64,000 nt of DNA from Rotaria macrura (lineage: Eukaryota; Rotifera; Eurotatoria; Philodinida; Philodinidae). Position 1 is the stretch's first letter, and each line of letters starts with the position of its first letter. Where the stretch lies: NCBI GenBank assembly GCA_900239685.1, contig OENT01000114.1, positions 124,001 to 188,000 on the forward strand, read 5' to 3'. Below, piece by piece: positions 11,580 through 33,500 of the stretch. The position numbers and the translations under genes are program-made. Under the pieces are notes generated by a model that was not told the origin of the DNA, ran no database searches, and worked only from the letters and a program-made list of their open reading frames with translations.

Positions 11580-14500
11580 TCTTCGTAAAAACGAAACAAA
11601 ACTCAACTGAAACCAAATAGATTCTATATCTTCGTTGTTGAGTTTTCGTTATCAGCAAGCCCCTTTCTTATTTTAATTTTTTTCTCTCTGCTGATTTATC
11701 TGATAAAGTTTGTTATATAAATCTTTTGTGTACTAAGGTCATCTATTAAAATATCAACATACTTATCAAATAATTTATGAATGACAAATAAACAGAATTA
11801 TTTTGGTGTGCATAGAGAACTTCAGAAAAAGTCACAGTAGCTTATAATTCTTTTCATTAATAAGATTAATTCTTTTACATTCATTATCTCATCGTCAATG
11901 ATGTCAACACAACTTGATTCTTAATATAATAATCCAAACGCTGATAATTTTTCTGAATGACTTCCATTGACAATATGTATCCAAATATAATTTTAATGCA
12001 CTTTTCAAATAGAAAAATTTCTCGTCAAACTAGATAATGCAGGTTGTCCTAAAAGTCACGTCCACTTCATAGATGCATATAACTCTATTACTAATCAAGT
12101 TTAACCTAAAAAGAAAAAGATTTTTTATATTGAAAATAGATAAACAATCAATTTTGATTGACTAAGACCGAGTTCATTCTACAAATTATAGAACAAAACA
12201 ACACTTTTGACAATAATGAGATACTCTTCTATTACTGATAAAGTTATGATTTGTTGCTACAAAATTTTGTATTATTCAAACTCATCTTGGTAACATCATC
12301 GATTCAGATGGAAATATTTATAAAACAATCTGATGTACTCTTTTCCAGACGTTGAATGGTTTTTGTAAATGCTACGAAGGACCTGCAGTGAAAACATCCA
12401 TAAATTATTCTACTATTTTGTTATATGTTCAAAAAAGAACAAAAGACGAACTAATTCTAATACAGATCCTACTATGATAATGACGACTAGCAATTAAAAA
12501 CGATTTGATTATTGCTTTGTAATCACGTACTACCAACTTTTCAACATTATAGATGAACTTGATCTTGAAGAATAAGAACCTTTTACTCTCCTTCGTTTAA
12601 TACACAAAAATCAACTTTTGAATTCATGTTGATCAGTGGTGGAGTTTTATGTACATTTTAGATGGACGTAATTTCTCAATGTATATTTATGTTTTCAACA
12701 TTATGTTTTTTTTCAGATTCTCATAATCTTGGATAAGTCTTTAGAGATTTTTTCTTTCTGTTACTTAAATTCTTTTCCCATGATTACTAATCAGCAAATA
12801 AAAAAAACCATGTTACATTTTCTTCCATCACACATCCATCAAAAGTCAATAATAAAGCGACTATTAATTTTTTACTATTCATTAGAGACTTCTATCAAAA
12901 AGTACCATAGGATTAGCAAGTTTTGTGCAAGTTTAATGCTTGTGTATTGATTACATATGGAATTAAGATGTTTTAAATTTAGTAGATTGATGTCTAGTTC
13001 GTTTCGAATGTCATTTATTTTCCGATAATGGGTGTGATTCTATACAATATTGTCGTTAGTGATTTCATATGAAAATAATATTTATTATGAACAACAACAT
13101 GAAAGATGTAAGCTAAAAGAAAAACAAATGGTTTGTTGATTCTTAAATTCACGAAAAAAGTATTGCTACTGTATGTATGCATTACACAACTTGAAATGAA
13201 ACGATTCGAGAAAAAAAATATAAGGTAAAAGAAAACTATTTGCTTGACATGTGAGCGTTTTTATTTTATATGTCGGATGCTTGTTGCAATAACAAATATT
13301 CTTGTCGTCTACTGATAGAAAATGGTCGCTGCGGCGGCTAATTTGATCTGGTTGGTAAGAATGCGTGCAGCGACGATAATAGTAGACCGACGAGAAACAG
13401 TTCACATCCGGTCTATGCTAAATAAAAGCTTACGAAATATTCCGCCTATTTCTTTTTAGAGAATGGGCATACACATGAATAATATGTATGTGTATATTCA
13501 AACTATGTCAATAGATTGTATACTTTACTTATTTTATTTTTTCGTATAGAAAGGACCCAACGAGTCTTAATTGCGTCTTGAAAGAGTATGCATGACGAAG
13601 AAGTATGTGACACTGTATAAAATAGTGACAAGTTGTCGCTTCTCATCATCACTCGTTTGCAAGTTTCTGTTTTTCTTTACTGCTTTAATTTTGCTGTTAT
13701 TGACATAGGGAACACGCATATGACAGAAGAGAGAGAGAGACCACATACAAGTAGAATAAAAAGAGTACAAATCAAGCTATATTGTTAGGCTTGATCGTTG
13801 TTCATCATCGTTGTTTTATTCTACAGAAGCGAATCATGATTACGCATGCTGAACATAAAATAAGACAAACAAATTCTTTTTCTGATATAAGTCAATCTCG
13901 GTAAGCAAGTAAAAAATCATTTCCGTCATGAGAATCTTGATGATATATTTTTCTTTCAATTATGAAAGAAAGAGAAGAAAGTTTTGAAATAGGACTGCGA
14001 ATACAATGATTATTGAAGCAGTTTCATGCACGAACTTCATGCCTACGATAACAATAGACCAAACAAGAATGAGCAGAAAGAAAAAGGAAAATTCTCTAGT
14101 GTTAGTTGATAATCAAGGAAAGCGGGATCTCAGCATATGTCCTGTGACGACTACCGTTCGATAATGATAATCATCATTCTCTATTCCACTTGTCTTGCTC
14201 GAATGGCAAGCTAACTTGTTATTCGGGCATTGATAAAAAAAAAAGAGGAAAAGCAATAAAATCCAGCATCGAATAAGCTAGTTTTCATGTCTATATATAC
14301 ATGCTTATGTATGCTGTCAGATTTAATATAAGAATTTCTAGATCGACGAGTTATAGACATTTTTATGGATTGATGATTTGTCGACCGCCAAAGTTATATT
14401 GTTCGCTAGAGTCATGCTCATCACTGCTATACATTGCGACGAGGAAAAAAAAGCAAAAACTAGGAAAGTTATAACCTAATAGAATGTAGTAATGTCTGAT

Positions 14501-17500
14501 GTTCTCGTTTTCCTGTCTTTCTTCTCTTATTTTTTCATTCATTCTATCTATATAATGAATTTAGATGATAGGATAAAAACGTCGACAACGATGAAGACGA
14601 TGAGCCAAAATCTCAGAAGCGTTTTCATGTTTTCTAGCTAATGCTTTTAGCAGTTCCTTTAGTTTTACTATCTTTTTTTTGTATTTTTTCTTATTTGGTA
14701 CTTACAATTTTTTCTTTATCATACTAATAATCTTTTCCTCGAACACTAAAACAAAAGAAGTCGAGAATATAAGACTATTGTATTATTCGTTGATAATACG
14801 CGTTACTTGGTATATATTTCAGATCTCTTTACTCATCACATTTATTCAACAATAAATATTAATATAAATATGTCATGATTGCTTCGGACTGCTAACTTGT
14901 CAGTTTCTATTCTTCTCTTATTTCTTTCAAGTAAGTCATTAATAAATCAAATCAATGAGTGTTGATAGTTTGTATCTATGCATAAGAAAAAAAGAAGATA
15001 TTGTTTATTTTCTGCTATTAATTATATTGTATCTTTTTCAATGAATCATGAACATTACGCTCAATGTTAGCTATGCTAATTTTGATCAATTCAATATTAG
15101 CTTTCATTATTTTGACCAGTCGAGCAGCAAAAACACATACATATCTACGTACATGCGGTTTCCTCCGCATTGAAGTACTATAATATGTCTATGAAGCATA
15201 CGCTTAATACATTGTATGCGTGCTTATGTGTTATTCTTCGTTGTTGACGTCGTTACGATCATGCATTTTAAGCTGTGCGAGCGATGAAAGAGAACGACCG
15301 AGAGCCTCTCCACATACTGAAAAGATAAGAACAACAAAGTAGTAAGCAACTTTGTTGTGCTCTCTGGCCGTCGTCTCTAGGGGGGTAGGGACAGTTCCGT
15401 AATAACTAAATTAGATGAATAACAGAAGAACAGAGTAAATCGATGAATGTGCATGCGACGCATGTCATACTGTCGTGATTATTCTGTCTTCATCTTTTAT
15501 CGTTAAAATAGTCCTAAAGTCGATCATTCTAATTCAACCATTGGCATGTCTTTATCAGAATCTAGCTCAAAAGTTCTAATAAAGTTTATTGTTGAATTGC
15601 TACGTGTTGTATGCGTAGTTTGATGATTTCCTTTTTCATGTTCTTCTTGTTAGTTAAGCATTATTATAAGTAACATGAAAAGAAATAAGATATATATATA
15701 TATATAGATATGCATACATGCAAAGGAAAGTGTGATTTGTAGAAAGAACACATTGAAGTTGAATTCAATCGTCTGTTAAGAACTTGTGTTTATATTTATA
15801 AGTATTTATAAAATAAAGAAAGAAAGTTTTGTCATTTTCTCTCTTCTCTCTCTCTTTTGTGTTATAATATTAACTCTAATTGATGTACTATTTCTCTTTC
15901 GACTTCGTTCAAAATCGGGTTATCAGAACTAAAAGACAACTCTCGCACAACATATTTGCTTTATTAGAAAGTCAACGATAGTAAACTCGTCGTTTTTTGC
16001 GTAATCGAATTGCCGCATACGATCGCATACAATTCGTATTTGCTATTTCTGCTGTATAGTCGCTTTTTTTCTTCAGTTCTCGTATTTCTTTGTTAGAAAC
16101 AAATGCGAATCTAGAATAAAAATAATAATAATCATTATAATACAAATAATAGTAATAGCAACAATAATAGCAAGAACAGCAACAAGTAAATTACAAGAAC
16201 GATTGATGCGAGAAATATTGTACAAGCAGTAGATTTCGTTACTTGCTAGATGTGCGCATCCTCTTTTTGTTTTGCTCTTCTATGCGTGTATGGAAAAGTA
16301 TTCTATATTTAAACAGCATCAACGGTCTTCACTCTCTAGAATGAGATTGTTGATTACGGCTGCAAGTTTCGTTGTGCAAAATCCACCCTAATTGATACTA
16401 GCGAAAATTTTCAAGAGACCAAGCAGAAAGTAGTATTTTCATTAATAACATGTTTCAATGATGAATAGTCGACTATATAAATAATATGATAAAGTCAGAA
16501 TGAGCTTCCTCAGTTGTCAAATGTTGCTATGCAAAAAATGAGGTAATGAAGTTTTTCTAATCTTTGTGAGAGTGTTTCTTTCATTAAAATATCAACTCAA
16601 TATCTGAGTGAATTTTCCAGAAAAAAAGAAAGAGCTAATTAACTTTAAATACAAGAAAAAAACAATTACTTTTATGTAGAGGGGCTTGTCTTCAGTATCT
16701 TTTTCTTGGCCATTCTAAAAAATATGACTTAATCATTATATTTGGATATCTCACTGTAGGGAAAATATACAATATACTAAAAAAAAGAAATCAGATCTTA
16801 CTGTTTATCCTCGATTGATGACAATAGTTGTATCAACTGAGAATTTGTAAAGGAAAATCGTTCTCTTTGTTTATGTTCTCGAGTCTATCAGTTATCATCT
16901 GCTTCTATTCAATACACGTGGTTAATGAGAGTACTCTGCTATTGAATAATTATGCAAGGCTAAGAAAGTGTATTGCAATAGAGAAAGAGAGAGAGTGTGT
17001 GTTAGAAAGGGAGAGATAGATAAAAGAGGATAGCGGAAAAAATATAAGCTAAAGCGAAGAGAGAAAAATACGAGAAGAAAATTATTGGATGCGTTTCGAT
17101 AATGATATGTACTCTAGTGGTGGTATTACCCGTCAAACAAAGAATTATTGTGTAGCTGTTCTCTTTTGTAACACTACTCTTAGGTTCAATATCCTCGATT
17201 TATCGAAGATGAAATTTTAAAAGACAAAATCACTAACGACGATTACCGATTGGCAGTTCCGAGTCGCGACTATTCGCTCTTTCATCACTATTACTGTGGT
17301 CTTTTATCGTTGAGTTTATTTATCTACATATTCGTCGAGCGGCGAACGGCGGAAGAAGTTTGTTGCTTCATATTTGACTCCCATATATGCTTCGAATGTC
17401 GACGATTCGTCGCATTATTTATTGATGTCATAGTTAAAAACGCATGAGAGGCGAACAAAACGACAACTAGAAAAATAACTTAGCCAGAATCTGTACATTA

Positions 17501-17595
17501 ATTATATATATATATATATATACTTATATATTGATGGGAAACTAGTTACATTTCATGTATATTATGAATTGTTGTTGTATGCAATCTGTTAAATA
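11580..17595. other. Long gene-poor interval between AprA-like and PKC genes
   Basis: Six kilobases between two divergently transcribed genes. Open frames are short and show no domain. It contains simple repeats: GA-rich near 13725, TA-rich near 15690 and 17505. One mariner-like terminal sequence sits at about 12041-12120. It must hold both promoters and any 5' UTR exons of the PKC gene. I see no further coding exon I can support. Confidence 0.45.
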
Positions 17596-24896
<7,301 letters not shown>

Positions 24897-25896
24897 AAGA
24901 AACTTTCATTTTAAAGGAAAACCGGCAAACTTAAGCGAACGTACTTTATTTTCTTTTGTCTACTAGTCCTATGTGTCTATGCTCATTTTATTTCGTTTTA
25001 CAATATTTTCCGGTTTCATGTATAATATTATATTTTTATCATGCTTTATAATCAATGGCAATTATCATCAAATTAATATAGGATTTTTCTTTTCTTCGAG
25101 CAGTGGAATATTTGCATGTATATGCTTTTTACTTGAAAATTGTTTTATCGTTTGTTTATAGCAATATATGTCATTATTTGTTTTTCTTTTCGTTGATAGA
25201 TCTTTATGTTGCTTATGTCTGTCGAATCATGTTTTGTTTAACTTGCTTTTGTTGACCATATGTATTTCAAAAAGATCTGTGACATATATTTTATTTGAAC
25301 AGGATTTATCAAGTTTGATAAATGAAAGAAAAAAGAAAGACAATTATTCTGAATATTGAAATATCAATCAATATGAACAGAGAATAGTGATATGATGATG
25401 TTGACTGTTACATTTGAGTTCATGTTAAAGGCCATGTATAATTTGATAGATTTTCTAACTGTCTAAATTCGACGATGAAGATTTCATCACATCAAGTCTT
25501 TATTAATGTTCAGTAAGAGTATTCAATTTTTCATATGAATGAGCCAGACAGAAGAGCTGCTGAGATAATCAATTTTAGAAGTACGGAAAAGACGGTGTTC
25601 AGACATTGTTGACAAGAAGGAAGAAGCTACACGTCTTACATACTCGATCTACCTCTTCCTTCTACCGTAAATATGCTCCTACCGATGAGATAATATATAA
25701 GTATAGATATTATGTTCCGGCTACAAGAAAATCCACACATCATTAGCTGTCAACACAGACTTCAGGTTATACAATGAAATACATGGAGAAAACAATTGTA
25801 AATGATCCAACAGAAGAAGAATTTGATTACGACTGATTTCGTTATTCCATGATAATTATCATGATTACTATGAAATTTATTCTTGTTTTCTTCTAG

Positions 25897-26070
25897 ACAA
25901 GCAATAATGATACATCGAACTTTGATGAAGAATTTACTAGTGAATCTCTTCAATTAACGCCTTGCGATAAACAGCTTATTGTGAATATTGATCAAACCGA
26001 ATTCGCTTCATTTAGCTATATAAATAATACTTTTGTTGCCATGTCATCAATAACAAGCACAAGTGTGTAA
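25897..26070 (+). CDS. Alternative last exon of the PKC gene (second V5 tail)
   Basis: An acceptor (TTTTCTTCTAG) precedes an open frame of 57 codons and a TAA. The frame is in phase 0, the same phase as the exon at 24735-24896, so exon 16 (ending 24609 with PFKPKI) can join either one. The peptide is a complete second PKC V5 tail: NFDEEFTSE, turn motif LQLTPCD, IVNIDQTEFASFSYINNTF with hydrophobic motif FASFSY. It is closer to the vertebrate consensus (TP turn motif, FSY) than the proximal tail. This is the arrangement known from vertebrate PRKCB beta I/II. It could instead be a relic of an old exon duplication, but the frame and motifs are intact. Confidence 0.8.
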   Translation, partial: TSNNDTSNFDEEFTSESLQLTPCDKQLIVNIDQTEFASFSYINNTFVAMSSITSTSV

Positions 26071-26336
26071 AAATTAATTAAGATAAACAATGATTTCTTT
26101 TGGAAAATATATTCTTCACAATCCATCATACTAAAGTTTTATTTGCGTATTGTAAGTTTTGCCGTTTGTCTGTTTCAGCTGTTGTATTCATTCTTATTAT
26201 TCTTTTCTTTCTTTTACTTATACTAAATCGTCCTATTTCTTTTAATTGCAAGTATTTATGAGAAATATATATATATATATTTATATTTGTATGCGTGTAT
26301 GAGTTAAATGTCATTTTTTTTCGGTTGGTTTTACCA
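26071..26336. other. PKC 3' region
   Basis: Probable 3' UTR and downstream sequence of the distal PKC isoform, with a TA microsatellite around 26266-26282. Confidence 0.4.
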
Positions 26337-26494
26337 TATGTATGTTTGTACGAATTTATGGCATAGAAGCCCAAATAAATTATGATACTGGTACACTAGC
26401 ATCTGCACAAGCATCTAATTCACATCATGCTAAATTGAAGTTAGTAACTTCAATTTTAAAGTTATAAACACTATCATATTCTAATCAACTACCG

Positions 26495-26814
26495 GAGAGG
26501 TGTCGGATTAGCATTAGTATTTTTTAAATGCTAATACTTTTGTATTAGAATTAAAAGTATAACTTAAGTGCTGCGCTGTTAGTGTTAAAAGAATAATTTA
26601 ATACTTTGGTGTTGGTATTGAATTAACATTAGCATTAAACTAGAGCTATTTAACACATTTTTCGTGAGCATTAGTATTCAAGAGTGATATATTTAATACT
26701 CATACTAATTCAAAACTAACACGCAAGTCTTAAATAATTTTTTTAACACTAATGGAAAGACATTAACAAAAGCATTACTTAATGCAATGCTAATGCTAAG
26801 TCGACACCTCTACG
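26495..26814. mobile_element. hAT-like MITE inserted in the duplicated segment
   Basis: About 320 bp bounded by AGAGGTGTCGGA and CGACACCTCT, with flanking 8-bp imperfect duplications AACTACCG (26487-26494) and AATTACCG (26815-26822). The matching segment at 42566-42573 reads AATTACCA with no insertion, giving an empty site. The interior is almost entirely variants of AGCATTAGTATT in both orientations and has no coding capacity. The outermost 1-4 bases are uncertain. Confidence 0.75.
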
Positions 26815-27389
26815 AATTACCGTGAAGTTTGTTGTGCGAAGAATATTCTCCAACGGTTAGCTTTCTCAAAATTACGATCACACAAACAGCATCGAACACT
26901 TATAGCATAACATGAATCACCGAACATCATCTCCGTCAATAAAAAAATCGACGCCTCAACTCAAACAAGTCATCGTACCATTGAGATTTTCCAAAGAACT
27001 GTTTCATAGTCGACTACCAGTTGAAGCTAAGTTACTTGTTGATCTAACCATATTTGAACTTATTCATTCTATGCTGGTGAAAAAATAGAAATCAACCAAC
27101 TGGTTCTTATTGATACATAACAAAATGTATACGAACGAGAACAACCATGAGAAATCAAAGAACTTTACTAGTATATTCGGCGTGTTTCCTGAAGAAACTA
27201 AAAATTATATTGATTTATTTTTTTTGAATGATTTGTGCTTTTTAACAGTTACAATCTAAAAAAAGAATAAGTTACACTTACATCAACGAACAACTAAGAA
27301 GTTGAATGGAAGCGATTAGTTTCTAAGTATTTTCTTTTTTCTTCCGAAATAGTAATACAATAAAAATAAACGATTTATTCGTGATTTGT

Positions 27390-27540
27390 TTTTTGTACTT
27401 GTTGTTCCTGTTCGATAGTGGATGTCTGATTGTTCTGAGTAGTACCAGTTTCTTCGTCAGGACGTAATAAAACTTTCCCAATATTTAGTCGATTATGCAT
27501 GAGTGTTGCATGGCTTCACCTACATTCGAAAATGAATATC
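27390..27540 (-). pseudogene. Truncated VAT-1-like last-exon fragment
   Basis: Matches the C-terminal part of the last exon of the VAT-1-like gene at 43156-43300 (NIGKVLLRPDEETGTTQNNQ is readable). It is clearly broken. The stop codon TAA has become CAA near 27401, two bases have been gained near 27500 within the MQRMHNR coding stretch and shift the frame, and upstream similarity ends at about 27540 with no other exons present. It arose with the 26337-27540 duplication. Confidence 0.85.
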
Positions 27541-30500
27541 AAGTATTGGTTTTTTGTTTTTCTACCAAGTTGATCATCAAAAGAAGCCGATTTATTTGAC
27601 GTGAGACTCGGATGCATATACATTTTTATCATTTAATTCAATAGAATATATTTAATAATTGAACATTTACACTTATTTTCTGTCCTTCTACTGATTGATG
27701 CTTTTCAAATGAAAAATTTTGATTACTACCATGATTAAATTTAATGCTTGAACGATATTCTCAGAAAATCAATACTTTCAGCCTTGATATATTCCAAGAC
27801 GTTGAAAATGTTATTGACGACCAACTTTTAGTGATTTACGTAGACATAGATTGATAAGAAAATGACAAAACGAAGTTTAAGAGACAACAGGAGCTCGTTA
27901 GATAATCACCAAAGGCAAAGTAGATAATGGGCACAAACAGGTCTAGAATTTATTGAATTCAAAAATCGAAATAATATTTCGTGATCTTAGAATTTAACAA
28001 CAAATTTACTTTTTACGATACATAATACGTCAACTGTTTCTAAGTATGAGATTTTTCCCAACTAAAATAAACTCAAGAATTCAGGTCATTCTACTTTCTC
28101 TCTATTTTGGTTTCCTGTTCCCATTGTAATTAGTCATAGGTATCTAAAATCTCATGAAAGTCATTCTGTGGGATCATTTAATTTGCTGCAACTGCAATTT
28201 TTGGATGAACCTAGAACCAGAGAAATAGTGATACTCAAACTAACACTCATATAGCATGATTACCATAGGGAACTTATCTAAAAGTTAATTCATCGTAGCA
28301 ACAGTACAAGAAAAATTTAAATATTTCGATATTAGAATTGAATATGTCATCTCAAATTTGGGAACGCCTGTTGCTTTAATTTAGTACAATAATAATATGG
28401 ACATGATATGATCAAAGCAATACAATTTATTCGATTTCCTCGGTTGGCTCCAAGTGTCAATATAGCAAGCGAGATTTTTTCTATCAATACAACAAAAATC
28501 ATAAGATTTTATCAAATATTTTACATTCTTCACATACCTAAGTACATATTTATTGGAAACAAAACATAATCAAGAAAATGAATTAGGTTCTCTTCGCTGA
28601 TAGCTTATCTTTACTGTCTACTCTCAAGTACATGATCAAATCGGACTCGTACGGATACACAAGAAAACAAGCATTAGAAAATCAAATGAATTTCGATAGT
28701 CATGAATGAGCTGATCGAAATAATTATCCATCATATGAATGATCAATGTTTTCATTACCTTGAACAGTCGAATCAGTAAATAGCTTTTAGAAAACACGTG
28801 AAAATCTTGATTTAATTGATTTTTACATCTTTGAGATACATATCTTAGAAAATAGGCATAGATATTGCTGAAAATTCTGATTTTCATTTTACAGTATACT
28901 ATGCAAATCATTTTGTATATTCATGTATCCAATTCGAAATTACACAGAATGTATATCTGCCAATAAGATTGCACGTATACCTAAAATGTTTGACTTCAAA
29001 AGCGCATATTACGCGAGAAAGAAAAGCTAAATGTTATATATTTTAAATCAATCTGAATTCATATTTATAACTGAATTGAGTGTTCGACAAAAATGAGCAT
29101 TGTGTTCTGTGCGTACTAGATAGCACATTGAAACATAAAATTTTCAAACATATCAGAACCAACAAACGATCCATTGATTTCAGAAATGAGAAATTTCGAT
29201 TTTCTCATATTTAAGTTTATACTGAATTCATAATAGTATACCAGCAAATCATCGTTATCGTACAAGTATTCCATTCCTTTCATAATTATCAGCTATCTTT
29301 TGACTTGAGTAAATGCATCACATCATGTCTCATGTATGTTAACATTTTTTATCATCTGTGTGACAGAGAAAATGATTGTATCACGTATTATTATGGGAAA
29401 AGATCAATAGAATCAAGTACATTCAACTACAGAAACGAAGATATGATTCATCAATAGTATTGAGTTGTTCACTATGCGTATAGTGTTTATTCAAGATGCG
29501 AAATTTTACAAAACTGATGTTTATTTACTTCATTTCTTAGAAAAAGGGAATCGATTGCTGTTTCACTAATTACGTACATGCTTCGGCAAACTTGAATGAA
29601 AAATATAAAAATCTAACTTATAAATTTCGGATGAATTCATCATATCTCCAATAAACTGGTACATTTTTTCTAAAGTCATGACTGAGTTTTCTTTGTTTCT
29701 TTAACAGTTCTTTTCTTCATGAGTCTATATGAAATTATCTTGAACTCTCATTTCATTAGAGAAACAAGTAGACTATGTTTCGTGTAAGAATACTTTTCAA
29801 GTTATAAAAAAACAGCCAAATCTCTAATCTAATTATCGACGAATCGAAAATAACATAGTACTAGAAATGAATGTAATGAGATGTTCAAATCATTAGGCCA
29901 TTTTCTTGTCAATATTGATTATAACGAAATAAGAGTTGAAAATTTTTCAAAGTTAAAATTAATTTTATTTATTATAAAAATTATTTTTTGACTGTAAGTA
30001 TATTTGTCACCCAACACATAGCATATGTCTTAGCATTTAACTAATCCTTTCATATGACTCTCGGTATTCATTTATGCTTACGTGCTTTTATTTCTCTAGG
30101 ATAAGATGAAATTAAATATTTCAAATGACAAGTTGATATTGAACGCATCTATAATCAAGTTACCTGTGGGTGTTCATCATTTACTTTCAAAAATCCATAT
30201 TCTTCTGTTAGTCGCACGTGAAAATTCCATCAGAGAAACATTTTACTCACAGACGGATGATTCTTAATCGAATTTTGAACTGTTTGAATGTTGCATTATT
30301 TTTATGCTCTTAAAAACGGAAGACATCAAAGTACAATATTTAATTCATACTCGATGGTCTTTCTTTCTAACTCATATGCTTAAATCTGAATTTTCTTGAA
30401 ACTGTACATATATATGGATGAATTGCAACATTAGTGTATTGTCGTAGTTTAATAAGTAAAATTTCAATATTTCATGTTCTTCTTAATCAATATTTGTGAT

Positions 30501-33500
30501 TTTTTTACATTAGGCTCTACCACGAAGGCTTCGACTGCTGCAAAAAAGTATTACAAATTAATCTTGAATAAATCCTGAGATATGAGCTACACAAAGTTCA
30601 ATAGTTCAATTTCTACATCCATCTTTTGAACAAAAACGTTATATCATATGTTGACTTCTCGCTTTTTGAATTTTGACATCTCGTGATATTTAGAGGTAAC
30701 AGTTTATAGATCTCGGATATGAGACTGATTGGTTCTTTCATCATGATTCCTATTACATTTTCTTCTGAATATCAGATGTACCATCCATGCTCAAGATGGT
30801 ATCACACGAGATTTAAAATTGCCTTCGCTGTACTACAAAACATTCAAAATTGGTCGGTTCGGTGTTGAATAAAAGTCAACCGATAGGAAATAAAACTATG
30901 AAAAACGATATAGAAGTTTTACTCATTCTTGTTAACATAAGAACGCAAAATGCGAGTAAAATTTGAAAATACAGTTGTCACACGAGACACAGTACTTTGT
31001 TTGACCTATAGTGCTCTTAAATTAACGCAGTTTGAGGTAACATTTTTATCATTCTATCTACGCGTGGTGGTTAAGTATTCTTGAAAATATCAACGTCAGA
31101 AAACTAATCTTTCGTATAAACGAGAAAACATGATGTTAATTTGACATACTAGATTTTTGAAAAACTTTGATCAGAGATCTTCGTGTGCATACCTATCTCG
31201 TAACTAAGATTAAAATGAATAAATTGCATGTTACTTGATTTCGTGTTCAAATGGCTATCTTGACCCATGTGAACTAACTCTAATTAATTTTTTAAAGGCT
31301 AATAAATTTGCAGAAAAATGGTTATATAGAATACTATAGTTTTATGTTAACACGGTTATATGTGTCACTACAAACACAAAGTTTACTCCACTTATCATCT
31401 GAAGTCCTTTAAATATATTTAAGTAAAATGATAGTTTAACGAATTCACTGAAATAAATGAAAAATCTAGTACATCGGGACTCGTTATATATATATCTTTA
31501 AAATCTCCTACAGCTAGACTAATTTAGGAGTGTTAGTTGCGAGAATGCATGCATAGTCTCCTCTCATATAGTGCATTTAGATGCATTACTCAAAATATCT
31601 AAAATGGATAGTTTTTTGTCATCCATATTGTTATCGTAAATGGTACAAGAATTCTGCAATCCAATTATATGTAAAAACATTAGCACATGGGAAAAAAGAG
31701 AAGGTAGAAGTGTTGTAGATTTCAGTCAAGATAAAAAATAATTGTAATAAAAAGAAAGACAAGATATCTAATTATTGGAAAAATTGTTTTATGATTATTG
31801 AAAAATATCTTTGGTAGTGGATGTTTCTTTTTTGTATACTAAAGTACTATCAGAATTGCCAAAATTTACTAAGCTGTTTGACAGATGAGTGTCGAAGACA
31901 CGTGCGATCGTATAATTGCACACAGTGATTTATTTTGAAAAATTTCTTGTGATCTATCAACCGTTCATTACTATCGGGAAATTTAGTTTTTTATTCAAGA
32001 ATTAGTGAAGTATCATCGAACAGTGTCAGTTGTATCTCGATGAATAAACAACAGCAACAGTGAAGAGAAATTAGGACCAATTCGAGAAACATATTGTTAC
32101 AGATGTAGTGAATAATGCCAAGTATTGAATTATTTTTTTTACATGAAACCTGTCTACTTTCTTTTGCTATGGTAATGATATTGACATAAATTTTCAGAAT
32201 GCACGCTGATTCCTCCCGCAAATAACATTTGCCTTTAGCAGATTGTTTGTTACAAGAAAATTCTGGTTCTTAGTGAAGTTTCGTAGATTATCAAATTATA
32301 CCATCAATCTAAAATATCTGAGTGTTGCCATTTTAACAATCGATAATTTTTTTTCTAGTAAAATGTGAGAGTAATTCAAAATTAGATTGTATGTCATTTG
32401 AATTTATCACAAGATTACAATACATTGATTTCTCTCTGTGTATTAGCCTAAAAGAGCATCGTATTTTTCTATTGACAAAAATGATAGGAAATCAATCGTT
32501 ACATATCTCTTTTGAAAATAGAATGAAACGATGAATAGTTGCACATGCCTATTTTAATATATTCAAGATTCATTATCAATATTAGCAACTTTGGAGAATG
32601 CTTGATGAAATAAAGTTTCATAAAAATTAAAAAGAAACGATCCGTTCACAGTAGAACTGCTCGAGATTGTTACAATCGATGATAAGTGTGCCTAGTACCG
32701 ATTCTGTCCAAGTAGCACGGATGCTTTTCCCTACTACAATATATACCGTCTGTCATCCATTGTTTGAAGGTTACGCTTAGCTCCAATATTCATACATGTA
32801 TACACGTGTGGATCAGAAAGATAGACAAATAAGCAAATGATCTGTGTCCGTGCAATTTATTGACGGTACAAAATATTATATAATTAAGAGATGCACCATA
32901 CACTAAGTGTTGTATTTCTATATATAAAAAACAACAGGTCTTGTAATTTCAATATTTTCAATTATGAATAAAAATTATATTGGCGATATCTGTTTCGTCT
33001 ACTGATATCATTTTCCAAATACGTATGACCCTTCGAATTAAATAGCATAAAAGAAACAAAGATTTAAAAACCGTATATCATATAAAATCGATGTAAACAC
33101 ACAAAAAAAATGGCATAATAATGTGATTTCTTCATATTACATATCGTTTTTGTTCATTTATTCTACTGTCACAGAGTTTACCAAAGGATCATAGCGATGA
33201 TATTCATTCTCTTTTTTCTTCGCCACACTTCCAATACGTTTCAAGAGTTCTTCTGCACTAATGAAAGTCAAATTTTTTCACCTCTCATTTGAATCAATGT
33301 TATGTTGTATCTTAGATTTTCTCTACATCGATTATCTATATATTAGTAGTTGCGCTTAGAAAAATTTGAATATTCATTGTTCATGACATACGTCAGTATG
33401 TAGCTAAAACTGATAAAGTTCGCAGAGTCGTAGTAATATGGAATTCCATAAAAACGTGAGAACCAAGTGAATAGAACATTATCAAAAAATTGAGCAGTTA

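Larger units (their letters stand above)
26337..27540. repeat. Segmental duplication of the VAT-1 gene 3' region (source 42425-43300)
   Basis: Same-strand near-copy of 42425-43300, interrupted by a hAT-type insertion at 26495-26814. From about 26980 to 27530 the two copies differ by only a few bases. Left of the insertion they are more diverged. The copied piece covers the downstream flank and the 3' end of the last VAT-1 exon. Confidence 0.85.
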
